From NCBI GenBank assembly GCA_010645155.1, contig JAAGOF010000069.1, positions 2,781 through 66,780 on the forward strand: a stretch of DNA of 64,000 nucleotides, given 5' to 3'. The position numbers and the translations under genes are program-made. This DNA is from Tigriopus japonicus. Lineage: Eukaryota > Arthropoda > Copepoda > Harpacticoida > Harpacticidae. Under the pieces are notes generated by a model. The model searched no databases. It was not told the DNA's origin and was given only the letters and a program-made list of their open reading frames with translations. This document shows, piece after piece, positions 1 to 12,066 of the stretch; position 1 is the stretch's first letter, and each line of letters begins with the position of its first letter.

Positions 1-1435
1 TTCCTTCCTTATATGACAAGCGAACGGATTAATGGGTATGGAAATCAAAGGAAAATTGTGAAGAAAAGGGTATCATCGACTATTTCAGAGCAAAATAGAA
101 GCACTTTTAGAAGCACACCCACCAAGAGACAAAATTTAAGACCATCCCAAAATCAGTTTGTCCACTCTGACTCTCTGCGCAATGGCAATGATAATGACAT
201 TTTCATAAAGGCAAAGTGAAAATGCAAGTAGCCCTGCCTCCTATCAGGCTGATTGGGCAGTTTAAGCGCTATCTAGTGATTGATAAACGATCTATGGTCA
301 AACACCATCTAACAAGGGCTTGGGAACAAAAAACATTTTTGGGTCTGAACCATTGAGTTCTATTAATACTAGAGGGAGTGTAAGCCAAAAAATGTGTCTC
401 AGGTTGCCAATTTTTGAGCGGACAAAAGTACAGGAACATTTGATATATGTGACCAAGCAAATGTCAATCATGCCATTGATGAATCAAATGTGGAATTGAG
501 TAACGTTTTTAGGTCATTTTTTGTTACTACTAGTGGTCACTTTCTTGAAAGAACCGACGACCATAGAGATCTATAGAGTGGAGATACTAGAGCAGACCGG
601 TCGTGAAATTTCATTGTGGGCAGCAAGGGCCGTTTTTCATCAGCGACTAGTTGAAACTTGCCCAAATAAACGTATTCTTAGAAGGGAAATTTTTGAAAAC
701 TTTTAGTTTTCGGTATGTAACCTCTTGCCTACGGTTTGCTTCTCCCAAATTATACTAAGCTGCTCAATGAAGATGATAATTTGATTCACAGGCATTAGTT
801 AACGCAATTATAGGATTTGGCATTGAAAATATATCTTGCGCACTTTCATTTGTACTATGATCTTCCACTTGTTTGGGCAAGTATTCCACGATGTTCGTCG
901 GAAATGTTTGCCTTTTCACGCAACTTGTGGGCAACTTTGGTTAGTATCCAGTACAAAAAAGGCAGACAAAGTGACGACAATGGCCTCTCTATACTCCCCT
1001 AAGCCGAAGACGTCATTAGGGGACTATGCCTTGGATTTGACTACTACAACTAGGAACTTTCTTGCCAATACATAATAGATTATTCTATATAAGTCATTAG
1101 TAGGAAGAACACAAATTTAAGTTTTTGCGTTATGTAGGGTTAATCCAACACATATTTGGACTAAAAATAGCTTGTGGCTTCAAGGATGAGTTTTAAAAAG
1201 TTGGCCTTGATTAGCATGTTTGGTCACAGTAACTGTCTGCTCAATAGTTGTGAGGGCGAAATTTTTCTCATAAATTCAACACATTCCTCCCTGCTTGCCA
1301 AATCAGCCTGACTAAAGCTACTAAACTAAACTACTGACTAAAGCTGACTAGATAGCGTGCAACGCTATCTAGTGAATAATAAATTATCGAAGGCCTGAAC
1401 ATGAATAAGAAAACAGACGTGATCAAAGCACTTAC
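1..1435. other. No gene recognised; weak inverted-repeat pair
   Basis: No reading frame here has a recognisable domain. I looked on the minus strand for the missing last exon of the LITAF gene at 1436-1691 and did not find its cysteine pattern. An inverted pair of about 15 bp lies at 245-259 and 1296-1310 with one mismatch, possibly the ends of an old MITE, but no target duplication is visible. A perfect 12-bp palindrome with a 3-nt loop lies at 1347-1373. Confidence 0.5.
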
Positions 1436-1691
1436 AAGCAGAAGCAGCAGAGCCAGCCCTTGAGATTTAAACTTCTCCTTGTTCTGGTGTAAACAACACG
1501 ACGGCAGTTTCCACAACTCATTTGCACCGAGTAGGGCCCACATGCAACTTGTGGCAAAATAACAGGTGGTTGAGTGGCGGCCACATTCACCACGGTGTTG
1601 CTAACCGGTGGAGGTAGTGGCGCCACCATATTCACCACGGTGGTGTTAGCCGGTGGCGGTGCGACCGGATTGATTTGAACCACCGACATTT
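1436..1691 (-). CDS. LITAF-domain protein, single exon (partial gene)
   Basis: The exon is bounded by a good acceptor (TTTCCTGCAG, just right of 1691) and donor (GTAAGT, revcomp of 1430-1435). Its first ATG is at 1689, two bases into the exon. It encodes a proline/valine-rich segment, then the first zinc-binding half of a LITAF domain: CGNC, a basic stretch and KGWLCCFCL, the start of the membrane-inserted hydrophobic part. LITAF/SIMPLE proteins are monotopic membrane proteins of late endosomes and lysosomes. The exon ends in phase 2, exactly like the equivalent exon of the LITAF gene at 5728-8894, so the two are paralogues in tandem on one strand. The last exon, with the second cysteine pair, is not visible in 1-1435 and may lie outside the window; otherwise this is a broken copy. 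An upstream N-terminal exon is also possible. Confidence 0.7.
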
Positions 1692-2124
1692 CTGCAGGAA
1701 AAAAGCTCATTAACAAGAACATTGTTAGAAAAGAACCAACTTCGAATAATTGATATTAAATAGCAAATAAATCTTTAACTAGCATTTAAAATATAGTGAT
1801 AGATGACTGAAAAATATGGTCAGTGTTTGAAGTCATTTTTTGGCCTGTTTTTAGACTTGTTCTGTTTTTTTTTTTGGAAGCGGATTTTCATTTCCGTTAC
1901 AAGGAACGCCGTGCCTGGTAAAGAAAGTTTATCATTAAGATTAGTACATACGATTAACATTTATGTAATATCTGGTCTACCTACGAGTTAATGTTGGCAG
2001 ATCTGTACAAGCCTGTAATCTTGGATTGATCAGGAGTAGTATTTAAAAATTTGTCTAATCGTGTCTTAAATGTTGTTAAGGGCTCACCTTCTACATATTA
2101 CATACTACATACAGATAATCCCAT
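1692..2124. other. Intergenic or intron, nothing recognised
   Basis: AT-rich sequence with no coding signal or repeat structure that I could identify. It may contain the upstream intron of the LITAF exon ending at 1691. Confidence 0.4.
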
Positions 2125-3075
2125 CCAAAAAGTGTCCAGTTTATCCCCTTTGGGATAAACGTGATTTTCCTCCTAGGGATAAAGGGGCCAAACGGGATAA
2201 ACGGGATTTTTCTACGTACGTTTTCAAGCGTGATATCATTATTTTTATGAATAAGTTTGATTTTCGTCAATTTCTTATATCCATTGTGCATGAACTTTTC
2301 TGACCCAAATATTCTTCAAAAACAAAAATTTCTTCAATTTTGTCATTTCTCAAGTGAAATCATGCCTTGCTTGCCTCATGTGATGTCTTGTCATCACTAA
2401 ACGGAGTGACTGCTTTTCCTTTAGAAATCAGATTTTACTTCATGATTTCCTGTTGAATTAATGTTATTGGGCATTTTTGGGAAGCTAAAAGTGAGTTTAG
2501 GTGGATGAATGCTTCTTTTTACTGAAAATTAAGTTTTGCTCCTGTTTAGCTTTATTGAGAAATTCTCTTAGCAACAGTACTCGAGGGTTTCACATGAGTT
2601 TGAGGACAGTACAACAGATGCTGTTAAGAGTTGCATATATAGTTATTAGACCTAAAATTTTCAGGGTTCTGCAAAAAGCCAAATTAGAATGCACAAGCAC
2701 CAACTTAATGCAAATTTCTGCAGCTCAAAAAAAGCTTTGTATACAAAAAATTCAAAACATATTTTACAATATTGTGTGCTTAAACTGGTGCCAGACATGT
2801 TCATCATTGTTCATACTTAAGATTGCATAAACCCTTAAGTTGTCAGTTCCCAAGAACCATGGGAGATTTATGAACTATCTTAGCCATATTGTCTAATTAT
2901 GGTGTTAGTTTTGATCAGCTATTTTTCAAGGATATTAAAAATTATTAAAACACATCCAAATTGGCTTTTTCGTTTATCCCCTGATTTATCCCGTTTATCC
3001 TCCCATTAATCCCATTTATCCCGTTTATGGAAAAAGGGGATAAATCAAAAAAGTTGTCCCCCCACCAACCCTGAC
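2125..3075. mobile_element. Element with inverted clusters of GGGATAAA
   Basis: The left end (2128-2212) holds three GGGATAAA units and one TTTATCCC; the right end (2970-3050) holds mostly TTTATCCC with one GGGATAAA, so the clusters are inverted relative to each other. A perfect hairpin, GTTTATCCC-CTTT-GGGATAAAC, sits in the left cluster. Repeated short motifs near the ends are typical of transposase-binding sites in hAT-like elements. The right end may be CCAACCCTG at about 3073. The left boundary and a target duplication were not resolved. No intact protein is encoded inside. Confidence 0.5.
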
Positions 3076-3111
3076 TTGAAGTCTTATTTTAAGCACCAAC
3101 TTACTAATATG

Positions 3112-4035
3112 TAGGGCTGAATATTTTAGTTTAACTTTTTGGGCAAATTATGACACAATTAGGTTGTCCAAAATAACGTTTTAAGTTTTTTAGGTTGAAT
3201 ATATTACAACACTTACAGAGGCTTTTCAGACCAAATTAAGCCTTTTATTTATTGTTCCACAGCAGTTTACCCTAAAGTGAAACTTAATCAAGATTTATTC
3301 TGGATCAACTCCGCATATCAATATGTCAGGCCAGTTTGTTTATCGACTCCTTGAGACTGTATGCTGAATTTCCTTTTTCTTCTGCTTAGCACTGAAGATT
3401 CGAACAATGGCGTGAATACGATCGCTACAACTCTTTCGAAGAGTAAAAACAGTTAAGCAGAGACAAAGGCAATGACAATTTTTTTTTGGCAGAGGGGTGG
3501 GGGGGGAAGTGGCAGAAAATGACACTATAGAAAAGTTTGTGGAAGGGCAGGCAAAAAAAGCGACCAAAAAAACGAGAGCTAAAATTTTCGACCGAAAAAA
3601 GAGATGTAATGATCGAAAACGAGAACATTTTCGCCGAAATGTGGCAGAATTTGGCGGTATGTGACTTCAAAAATGGCAGTGAGCGCCCGTAATCAAACAA
3701 CTTTTGGCAGTGTCAGCCGAAACCACCTAGTAACGCTGATTCGGCATGTTGACGGGATGAAAAACATTGTGGCCCTCACTCTTTTCCATTCTTCCTTTGT
3801 TTTGTTTCTTTAAACACACTGAGGTTAGGAATTTTATTGTGCAAGTGAATTTAGGACAAGAAAAAAAGTTAATATTAGGTCGAAAAATTAGTTTTAGGCA
3901 AAAGTATCCCCAAAAAAGGCTTGAAAAAAATAATAATATTAGGTTGAAAACTTCGTTTTAGGTAAAAATCGCCCAAAAAGGGCGTTTTTGGTTAAAGCCT
4001 AAGTTTTTAGGTAAAACCTAAAATATTCAGCCCTA
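3112..4035. mobile_element. Non-autonomous hAT-like element with TIRs
   Basis: The ends are inverted: TAGGGCTGAATATTTTAG at 3112 and its complement ending at 4035. Flanking 8-bp sequences CTAATATG (3104-3111) and CTAACATA (4036-4043) match at 6 of 8, fitting an aged 8-bp hAT target duplication. The interior has no transposase frame. Confidence 0.7.
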
Positions 4036-4357
4036 CTAACATACCAATAACCAATAAGAAGTAGGACTTGAAGCATCAACTACGAGTTGAGAAAACGGGC
4101 CCTGAACATCAGATCAAGAAAAAGAGACCTCCTCGACCAAATGTAGAAGGAATTACGTACCTTTATCCCCTGAGCAACCCTAAGGATAAGACCAGTCCTC
4201 CTTCCAAAGCAGAACTTGTAAAGTTTTCAAATGCCTCGAGAAGAAACTAAGGCTCAAATGAAGGGAATGATAAGAAAACTTATTCATTTACATATTCTGG
4301 AGACGCCACATTACAGGGTGATTGATAAACAAATGAACAACAAACCATGGTTATAAC

Positions 4358-4875
4358 TAGGGCTTGGATTTGAACCTGTTATTTTTCGGCTTTAAATTGA
4401 CTTAAAAATTGATCAAAACCTGAAATGAATTGATTCCAACTTAAAAAGGAATGTACCCACAGCTGAATGAATATGAAATGACAAGGCCAGAAAAAGTTGA
4501 AGACGTGATTGAAGCAAAAATGGAGCTTTATTACACCAATTACTAGGGACATATTGGATTTAAACAAGGTTCTTTATGAAAAAATATTTCAAGATATATT
4601 CTTGAATTCAGTAGACTCACAATAAAATAAACTCTGTGTTTTGAAGAAATTTAAGATTTCCCCAAACGCTCAAAACAATAGAATTTTGACAAGCTTTAAC
4701 GAAAAAAATAAGACTAGGGTACGAAAAAAAAAATAGACAAGGGTCCTACTTTTTCCATAATAATGTCAAAAAATTGAAAATTTCTCCAAGAGCAAAAAAC
4801 TTCAATATTGCCAAATTTTGCGCAAAAAAATAAATATTATTTGACTAATTTTTCAAGTCAAAATTTGGACCCCTA
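4358..4875. mobile_element. hAT-like MITE, GGATTTGAAC family
   Basis: The left end TAGGGCTTGGATTTGAAC and the inverted right end ending GGACCCCTA are flanked by GTTATAAC (4350-4357) and GTTATGAG (4876-4883), 6 of 8 matching. The right half shares wording with right ends near 34950-35060 and 55300-55397, so this is a multi-copy family. It is non-coding. Confidence 0.7.
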
Positions 4876-4883
4876 GTTATGAG

Positions 4884-5727
4884 CGACTCAAGATGCCTAA
4901 AAGCAAAAGTAGAAAAAATTGTCGTAGAAAAATAATGAACTGACGGAAAAATAAATGCCTTTTTAACTTTCCAAGCCACGTGTTTTGAAATTCACTTGCA
5001 GCAACAAGGAATAAAATAATGTTACAATTGTTGGTGTATTTTTACAAGAGATGATATTAGAGCTCTAAAAGATATATTAAGGCTTTCTGTTTCTTTTGGA
5101 TCACCCTTCAAATGTGTCCCAACGAAGAACCCTCATAATAGGATGACTAACATGATAAGGAAGAGAAATTTTATTTTCTATTTCAGTCAACCAAATTAAT
5201 TATATAATCTTTGCGTGAAATGACGTTGTCTTGCTAAGTTTAGATATTCATAATCTCCACTTAATTGAAGTTAAGCTTTCATCTCGAAAGTGGTATTTTG
5301 TAAAAGAAATCCTTCGTTGAATCATCCTTGGGCTGCCTTGTTCATCATGAGCAGCATTTTGTACTGAGCTTTGAACTTTCGCACATGAACTTCGGACAAA
5401 AACGTTTTTGTCTTGTTCATTTTTTTAATCGTTATATAGGGCATACTTTCATTGGTCCAGAAAGAGCAAAAGATTCTTTTGTACAAATCAATGAACAGAA
5501 ATTATTTTTTTTGGTCAAAACTACATGTAAACACTTAAACATTTCTTAACATTTGAATACACTTCAAAATTTACATCATTTCAAAAAAACACGATTGACA
5601 AGAGCACTTTTCATCATTTCTTTTTTGCTGAACCTATTGAAATACGACCGTTGCCAATAAATATTACATTTTTACAAATATTTTCCAATCATAGACACTC
5701 AGTATGGGCAAAAACGTGGACCATATT
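4884..5727. other. Intergenic, downstream of LITAF gene
   Basis: AT-rich sequence downstream of the stop codon of the minus-strand LITAF gene. No gene or clear repeat was seen, and no canonical AATAAA on the minus strand was found close to the stop. Confidence 0.4.
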
Positions 5728-8700
5728 TTATGCACAATGTTTGCCCACAACAAACTTGCAATTTGAGCACGAATGAGTTGTGTCTTGGCAATTGTCAATA
5801 CACACAACAGGAACCCAAAAACAGCACGGACATCTGAAATTAAAAGAGGCCGAGGTAAAAACGTGTAAGCAAAAAATAGTCTCAAAACAGAGAGTTAATG
5901 GGTAAAACCACAGAGTTCCCAGAGAGGAGACGCTGGGGCAGACAGGCCTAACATTTTGATGGACAATTTTCAGGCCCCAGCTGATCTTTGGTTGTGACAT
6001 TTTCCAAGCAGTTGTGCCCAAACAAGTTAGTTTGTAGGGTTGAAGTCATGGTCACTTGTTCCACCTTAAAATGCCCTAATCGTTCAGGGCCTGTCAAGAA
6101 TAACCCGTCAGACCAGAGGCATGATTCTGCACGTTAACTTCACATTATTTAATCACATCATTTCAAAACGAACACAACTTTGGCATGAAGGGAAATTTGT
6201 TTGTTGGGGCACAACTTAGGCAATAATCTTCGGAAGTATTAAGTTTTAACGTGCAACCTTTGCTCTTCAACAACTGTAACTCGTCCAACAAAATTTTTCG
6301 TATATCTGCCCTGTGGGTAAAACAGCATATTTTGCTCAAAACTGCGGTTCCACTCACTCTTAACCAAGCCCTTTTTTGTTAGTGAATTATGAAGGGCACT
6401 AGTTTATTTTGCTTGCACCTTCAAAAGTTATGAAAGTGTCAATTTTTCATTTAGCTTTTGATACTGGACGGAAGTTTTACTACTTTTCTCATATTTGACA
6501 ATGGCTATTCAATGTTTCTTGGAGATTGCGTTTACACACTGGTCTGTTTTTTTCCTCAGAAATCCATTGGAAACAATTTTGATGGAACGTTTTGCACAAG
6601 ATTAAATGGTAAATGGTATTTGGATTTTATTAGTATCACAATGGTAAATATGGTCCTTGCACATTTAAAACATACTTTAGCTACCCAGTCAAATTAAAGT
6701 GCAAGAATGTTCGGGGCCGTTCATAAGGAATGAAATATGCTTGTCTTTTTAAAAAAGTACCGACAAATTGTCTCTTTGTTCAGGCATGTTAGACCTCTAA
6801 AATGATCCAAATACGGCAATTCAAGATAGTTCCAAGCGATGTATTCTGTCAACTTAGCACACTTAAAGATTTGTATGACGTGCTAAATCAAAATCACATT
6901 TATCGGGCATCCTGGTCAAGAGCACGTCAGTGATGCCGAGATTTACATGTAAACTTGACCAGAAGGAATTTAAAATTCTGGCATTTAAAAAAAGATGTTT
7001 AGCACTATACTTTCAATTTAAAAAATTTAATTCAAAGACTCTTACACAAGACAGAGTATTCCTGTTAAAATCCACCCAGATGAGTTTATGTTTTTGCTTG
7101 TCTTTGTTTGTACCAATTGGCGACAATTCCCACATGTCACTTGCATGGACTTTGTGCCATATTTGATTCGCTGCGGCTGTTGTGGTTGCATGAATAGAAC
7201 TGGTTGAGAGGGTGGCATGTTCACAGCAGACCAAGCTGGTTGTTGCACCATCACGGCATTTTGAGATGGAACCATCCCTGAAACAACACGGCAATCATAT
7301 TGGAGGAGGGCATGGTAAAGACCTATTTTTGGGATTTTTAAGAACACATATGTATCTGTCGTCTAAATGGAACTTGAGCTATAATGCTTTGAGTGTCATC
7401 TGTTGCCCTTTAAATTATCACCTTGCCGCCTTTTTTAGGGTGCCAAATTGTGCTCCGTTGAAGAGATGAAGCGACAACCGTGGCCATCTTGTCTAAACCA
7501 GGTTATTACCGCTCTTGAAAATGAAGATTTTAGCAAAATAAAAATGGACAGATATATGCAATACAATTTAAAATTTAGGAGGACCAATGGTTTAAGCACA
7601 GGCAAATTTGAAGTTTTGGATAAATATTTTAAACATGAATTGCATCAGAATGTTAACGAGGAAAATAACTTGAAAAAAAAATATATTTATTTTCAAATTC
7701 CTCCTTTTTTTATTCTCTACAGTATACCTTGGAAATATGTCATTTTAGCGTTCCGATCCACTTTAAATTGAAAAAGACGAGTTTACTACTCCAAATTCCT
7801 GTTTGAAAAATAATGATATGTGATACTTTTCCTAAAGATAGCATTAATTTTGAAGAGATTAAAATGTAAAATTCAACACATGTCAATTCATATAATTTAC
7901 TTTTGGAGCTTAAGAAGACAATACTTTCCTTTCTTAATGTATTCCTTTTTGTTGTTTGGTTTCACGTTCATGAAGTTCAAGTTGCTTTGCATTTCTAATC
8001 ATTGAAGCAGGGATTTGAAATTAATTGAAAACCTGATTCTACGGTACTCACACTAGCAAGACGAATCTTTTCTTAGCCGCAAAATATTTATTAATATTTT
8101 TTTTTTCAAATTAATTGCTATGCTTTTGCTTTTGTCATTGACTTTCAAACATCGATTTAAGGTTAAAAGAAGGTAAAATCTGAGTGTGTCAAAAACTTTT
8201 CAGTGCATCTGGTCACGACAATGTAACCAAAACGAAGTTTCTGAATTTGGAAAAAAATCACTAATTATTTTATCCCTTAAGTGATGTAATGTTAACAAAT
8301 CTTTTTTAAACAGAAACATTTTCTTTTGTAAGTTGACAATGACTTCAGGTATAACTTACCCATTGGTTGTTGTTGTTGGTACTGATACTGACATTGTTGC
8401 TGCTGAGGATGTTGGTGAAATTGTTGCGTTGGAGGCACATACTCTGGAACCGGAGGATACAACACACTTTTAGTTGGTGAAGGCGGTCGATCCAATTCAG
8501 TCACATCTTCAAGATCCTCTTCTTCATCATCTTCTTTTTCCTCCTCTTCTTCATTGGTTTTTGAATCCCATTCCTCATTTTGCAATTCAACCGGCACCAC
8601 AGAAATAGTTGGCTGTTCTTCACTCAAGGACAACGAATCCTCCACTTCTGATTCAGCTTCTTTGACATCCTCAGTTTCAGATGGTTTGTTCTCATTGAGC

Positions 8701-8894
8701 TCACTGAGGATCTCATTTTCTAACTCGTCAGCCTCACTACTTGAGATCTGTCCTGGGATGGGACTTTGATCCGTCATAATGAGTCCTTTGGCCCTGCTTT
8801 TGAGCAACACCTGCTTAAGACTGGCTTTCTCTCTGGGAGTCCATAACTTGAGTGCTTTCCTTTTGTCGATAAGATTGGTTCTTGATGGATCCAT
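5728..8894 (-). CDS. LITAF-domain protein with long acidic N-terminus (3 exons)
   Basis: Exons: 8360-8894, 7046-7277 and 5728-5833, total 873 nt, 290 aa. The introns follow GT-AG and their phases agree (phase 1, then phase 2). Exon 1 (about 178 aa) is highly charged, with runs of Glu/Asp near residues 100-125, then a Pro/Gln-rich end. Exon 2 carries more Pro/Gln sequence and the first half of the LITAF domain (CGNC, then the hydrophobic SSGWILTGILCLV). Exon 3 completes it with CPCCFWVPVVCIDNC and HSCSNC. The two CxxC pairs bind one zinc ion and bracket a segment that dips into the cytosolic face of endosomal membranes. Known LITAF proteins act in endosome-lysosome sorting. The start ATG at 8894 is the best visible one, but frames are open upstream to 9068 and another first exon is possible. 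The acidic N-terminus is much longer than in usual LITAF proteins of about 160 aa. Confidence 0.82.
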
Positions 8895-10609
8895 ATATGC
8901 AATATAATATATATACTCAATCAAGTACATCATTGGTACAAAAAATAGCAATTGCATTGAACTTCTTAAGCCGGCATTTATCTTTAACCAAAGGGTCATT
9001 GGAAACGGGTAATATGATAACCATGTCAACCATAGTCCTTGGTAACCATAACAAACTTCAAAAATCAATTAAGGCCCATCAACGGCAAATACTTCTACAC
9101 TTTATGAGCTCGTTTTGATTAGTATTTATTCATACGTACGTAATTGAAAAGAAAGATGGACAAATCGCAAAAAGAAAAGGCGAACACTTTTAATCAAGTA
9201 TGTAGATTCCTTAAGCAGACCAAAGAATTCAGAACAATTCACAAAAATTATCTAACATCAAAGCATTGCGAAACAAAAGTTCAGCTGAACTGTGCCGGTT
9301 GAAAACCACGACTGAATTTTGCGCTTAGTGCAACTTTTGGGCTTATTTTCCGTTGTGACCTCCCATTCAGCTGTTGCATAAAGGCCCCATTGGCTTTTAG
9401 AAGGATGTCCACAAAGCCATTAATTGCAATTTTTTGAGACGTTTCGCCAGAGCAAGGAAGAAGAAAGATATGGAAGCCATTTGGAAGCCTCAACTTTTCA
9501 CAAATCGAATTGCACTCAATGGACTAAAAAACCGTGAGTGCGTGACCACTTTTTCACGTTCCATGCCAGCCAAAGTGCTCCAGATAACAAAGAAATAAGA
9601 GCAATCATTTTTGCATGCTATATTCTCAACAATTTATAAATCAATATGAACCAAGACACTTTTGTCACGTACGTAGACGGATAGCTTGCTTAGCAGAACT
9701 CTACTTTACTTTTGGAAAAGACTATAAAAAAATGTTGTAAATTGCATTTTACTTGCCATTTGACTATCAGGTGTTGAAAATTGAAGAGAATTGGAGCAAC
9801 TTTTCTCCAAAAATAATTCAATTTTTTTTTCACCAAAAACTGAGGAAAAATCGGAAAAATGAATTTTCAAAAAATAACTTTCAAATCCGGACTCTTTTGA
9901 TCAGCGATCAACCCCAATATCCAAGGGTTGTCCAGATCTGCCAGCAACAACTCGTTGGTAGACCAAATATCGCATAAATGTTAAATATAAACATTAGATT
10001 ACATTTCTTTGGTATATTTTAATAGAATTCATTGTCAAAGCCTTTCTATGACAGTGCACATAGCTATTAAATTGATAAAGAAATCAAGAACTTTTTCGAG
10101 GACTTTGGAAAAGGCTCTTGTAATTCTCATTCTAATATCCGCAGCAAGGTATTTTTATAGCATTAGCAAAGTGCCTCTAAGAACTAAGAGGGAATTCTGG
10201 AAACTGGCTTTCTCAGTCCATCCAACAACTATGAGGCTGTAGGGGAACCAAAAAAAGCCACAAAAGGACCAAAGCGGATGAACATCTGGCTGAAAAGGTC
10301 CAAGAAATAGCGGACGAGGATCCCTTGCAAAAGGGCGTCATTTGCATCTGCCGTGATAGAATAGCCATGGCAAAAAAGCTCTTGTGTTGGAATGAGTGGA
10401 CCGATCTTCAACGAATTTTTTCCTCAGGTTTCTAAAGCGCAATGGAGCTAATTTCTTCGATTAGTTGTCCCACTGTTCCTTCAGGGAAGCCCAATACGCG
10501 AAAATTGATTGAATTGACACCACGGGATCCTCATCCACCATTTTTAATAATAATAACGTTTTATTGCGACTCCTGGTCATGCCATGGCGTCTAAAAAAGG
10601 ATATTTATA
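8895..10609. other. Intergenic, nothing recognised
   Basis: Upstream of the LITAF gene. A TATA-rich stretch lies directly 5' of its ATG (8895-8920). Short frames at 9281-9493 and 10229-10411 on the minus strand have no recognised domain or splice support. Confidence 0.4.
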
Positions 10610-11961
10610 CAGCCTGTCCCAGCCCAATTGTCCGGTGCCGGACTTGTTGAACGTCATTAAGAATAACTTTGGCAATAAGGAGAATACAATCTTCAAAGTT
10701 TTTGTGTATTTTGTGCACGCAATTAGCAAACAATTTACTTAATGTGGCTCCTGCAGCTGCAATGACGGCCTCAATCCGGCTGTGGAGGGCAAGCAACTCT
10801 TCTTGATTGAAATCCTCGGAGAGGTTGACCCACTCCTTGGTGATGAGTGACTTGAGTGAGCCAACACTGGAGTGAGGGGTACCTGGGCCTTGGCATCCAT
10901 GACGCCCCACACGGCATAGTCCAGGGGATTGAGGTCTGAGCTCAACGGACGCTCACAACCCCTTTGGCTAGAATGCCACGTTGTCCTCCATCCAGGTTTG
11001 GACGATTTGGCTGAGTTTCCGGGTACCAAATCTTGCTGGAAGACGCATGAGGTCCATCGAACCTTACCCTCGCCCTCCTGATGGTCCTTTCATTGACAAC
11101 GATGACTGACGCGATAATGTGCTGTCGGCACCGGCGCGGAACATATCCACCATGCCGTTTCTGTTAGCCAATTAGGCATGCAGGGGGAGGTTTGAGTGAT
11201 CTCTTCAAAAATCTTATCGCGGGCGGATGAAAGAAGAGAAAAGGCTTGTTCGGCAACAGTGGGTGGCTCGTGAGAATTTGGGCAGTTTAAGGGTTTTCGT
11301 ATTTTACAGACCGCCCTTATGACTTAGATGCTATGAAAAATGTCGAATTGCAAGTTTGAACACCTTTGGTTAGGATTTTGGAAAAATATGCACACTTTAT
11401 TTGCTCGTTCCTGTATGAGAAAATTCACAACAAAAGACCACTGTTTTTGTGTAAGTACAAGTGTAAGTGATGTTACAAGCACTGATTTGAATCATCAAAC
11501 TCAAAATCCATCAAGATAATAAACAAAATGCCATGTTTTGTACCTGTTTCTCTTCAATAGCAAAGGTCTTTTTCAGTGCTTGCTATTTTTTGATCAAAAC
11601 AATAAATTTTGCATATTCTTGCAAAACAGAGAGTCAATATGTCCAAAGTCGCCATTCGACATTTGTCATAGCGTGTAAGTCATAAAGATGGTGTGTAAAA
11701 TGCGAAAACCCCTGCACCGGCCAAATTCTTACGTTGTCGAACAAGCCTTTTCTCTTGTTTTATCCGCCCGCGATAAGATTATTGAAGAGATCACTCAAAC
11801 CTCCCACGGCATGCCTAATTGCATGACTATTGATTGACCAAGTGCGTTGATTTGAAAAGAAAAAAAGATTCTGCTGAATACATTCAAAAGCAAGAAATTG
11901 GCATTTCAGTTTGAATCATGCAAGCTTTGCATTTTTTCGGTGATTGGGCTGGGACACACTA
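10610..11961 (-). mobile_element. Mariner-like element with decayed transposase
   Basis: The ends are inverted, sharing TGTCCCAGCCCAAT, and each is preceded by TA, so the 1352-bp length and TA target fit mariner. On the minus strand, the 10605-11040 part translates in two frames to a decayed DDE transposase C-terminus: a QD-like motif, the pattern PLSSDLNPLDYAVWG, and a helix-rich tail. Frameshifts and stops show it is dead. Segments 11170-11330 and 11670-11830 are inverted copies of each other within the element, which is not normal mariner structure and suggests an internal rearrangement. Confidence 0.7.
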
Positions 11962-12066
11962 TATAATCATATAACAATGAAAAAAAGACAGATCAATTGG
12001 TAAAAACGTTTAAAATAGTTGTGTAAAATCGTGATATCAAAGTGAGTTAACTAGAGATTGTATGTT

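Noticed and set aside
836..1075. Possible missing LITAF exon or a plus-strand gene
   Set aside because: Neither strand shows the required cysteine pattern or a domain.
6163..6357. Cys-containing minus-strand frame inside the second LITAF intron, considered as an alternative last exon
   Set aside because: Its cysteines do not follow the LITAF CxxC...HxCxxC pattern, and the exon at 5728-5833 fits phase and motif.
7448..7771. 107-codon plus-strand frame inside an intron of the LITAF gene
   Set aside because: No family resemblance, and it becomes low-complexity towards its end.
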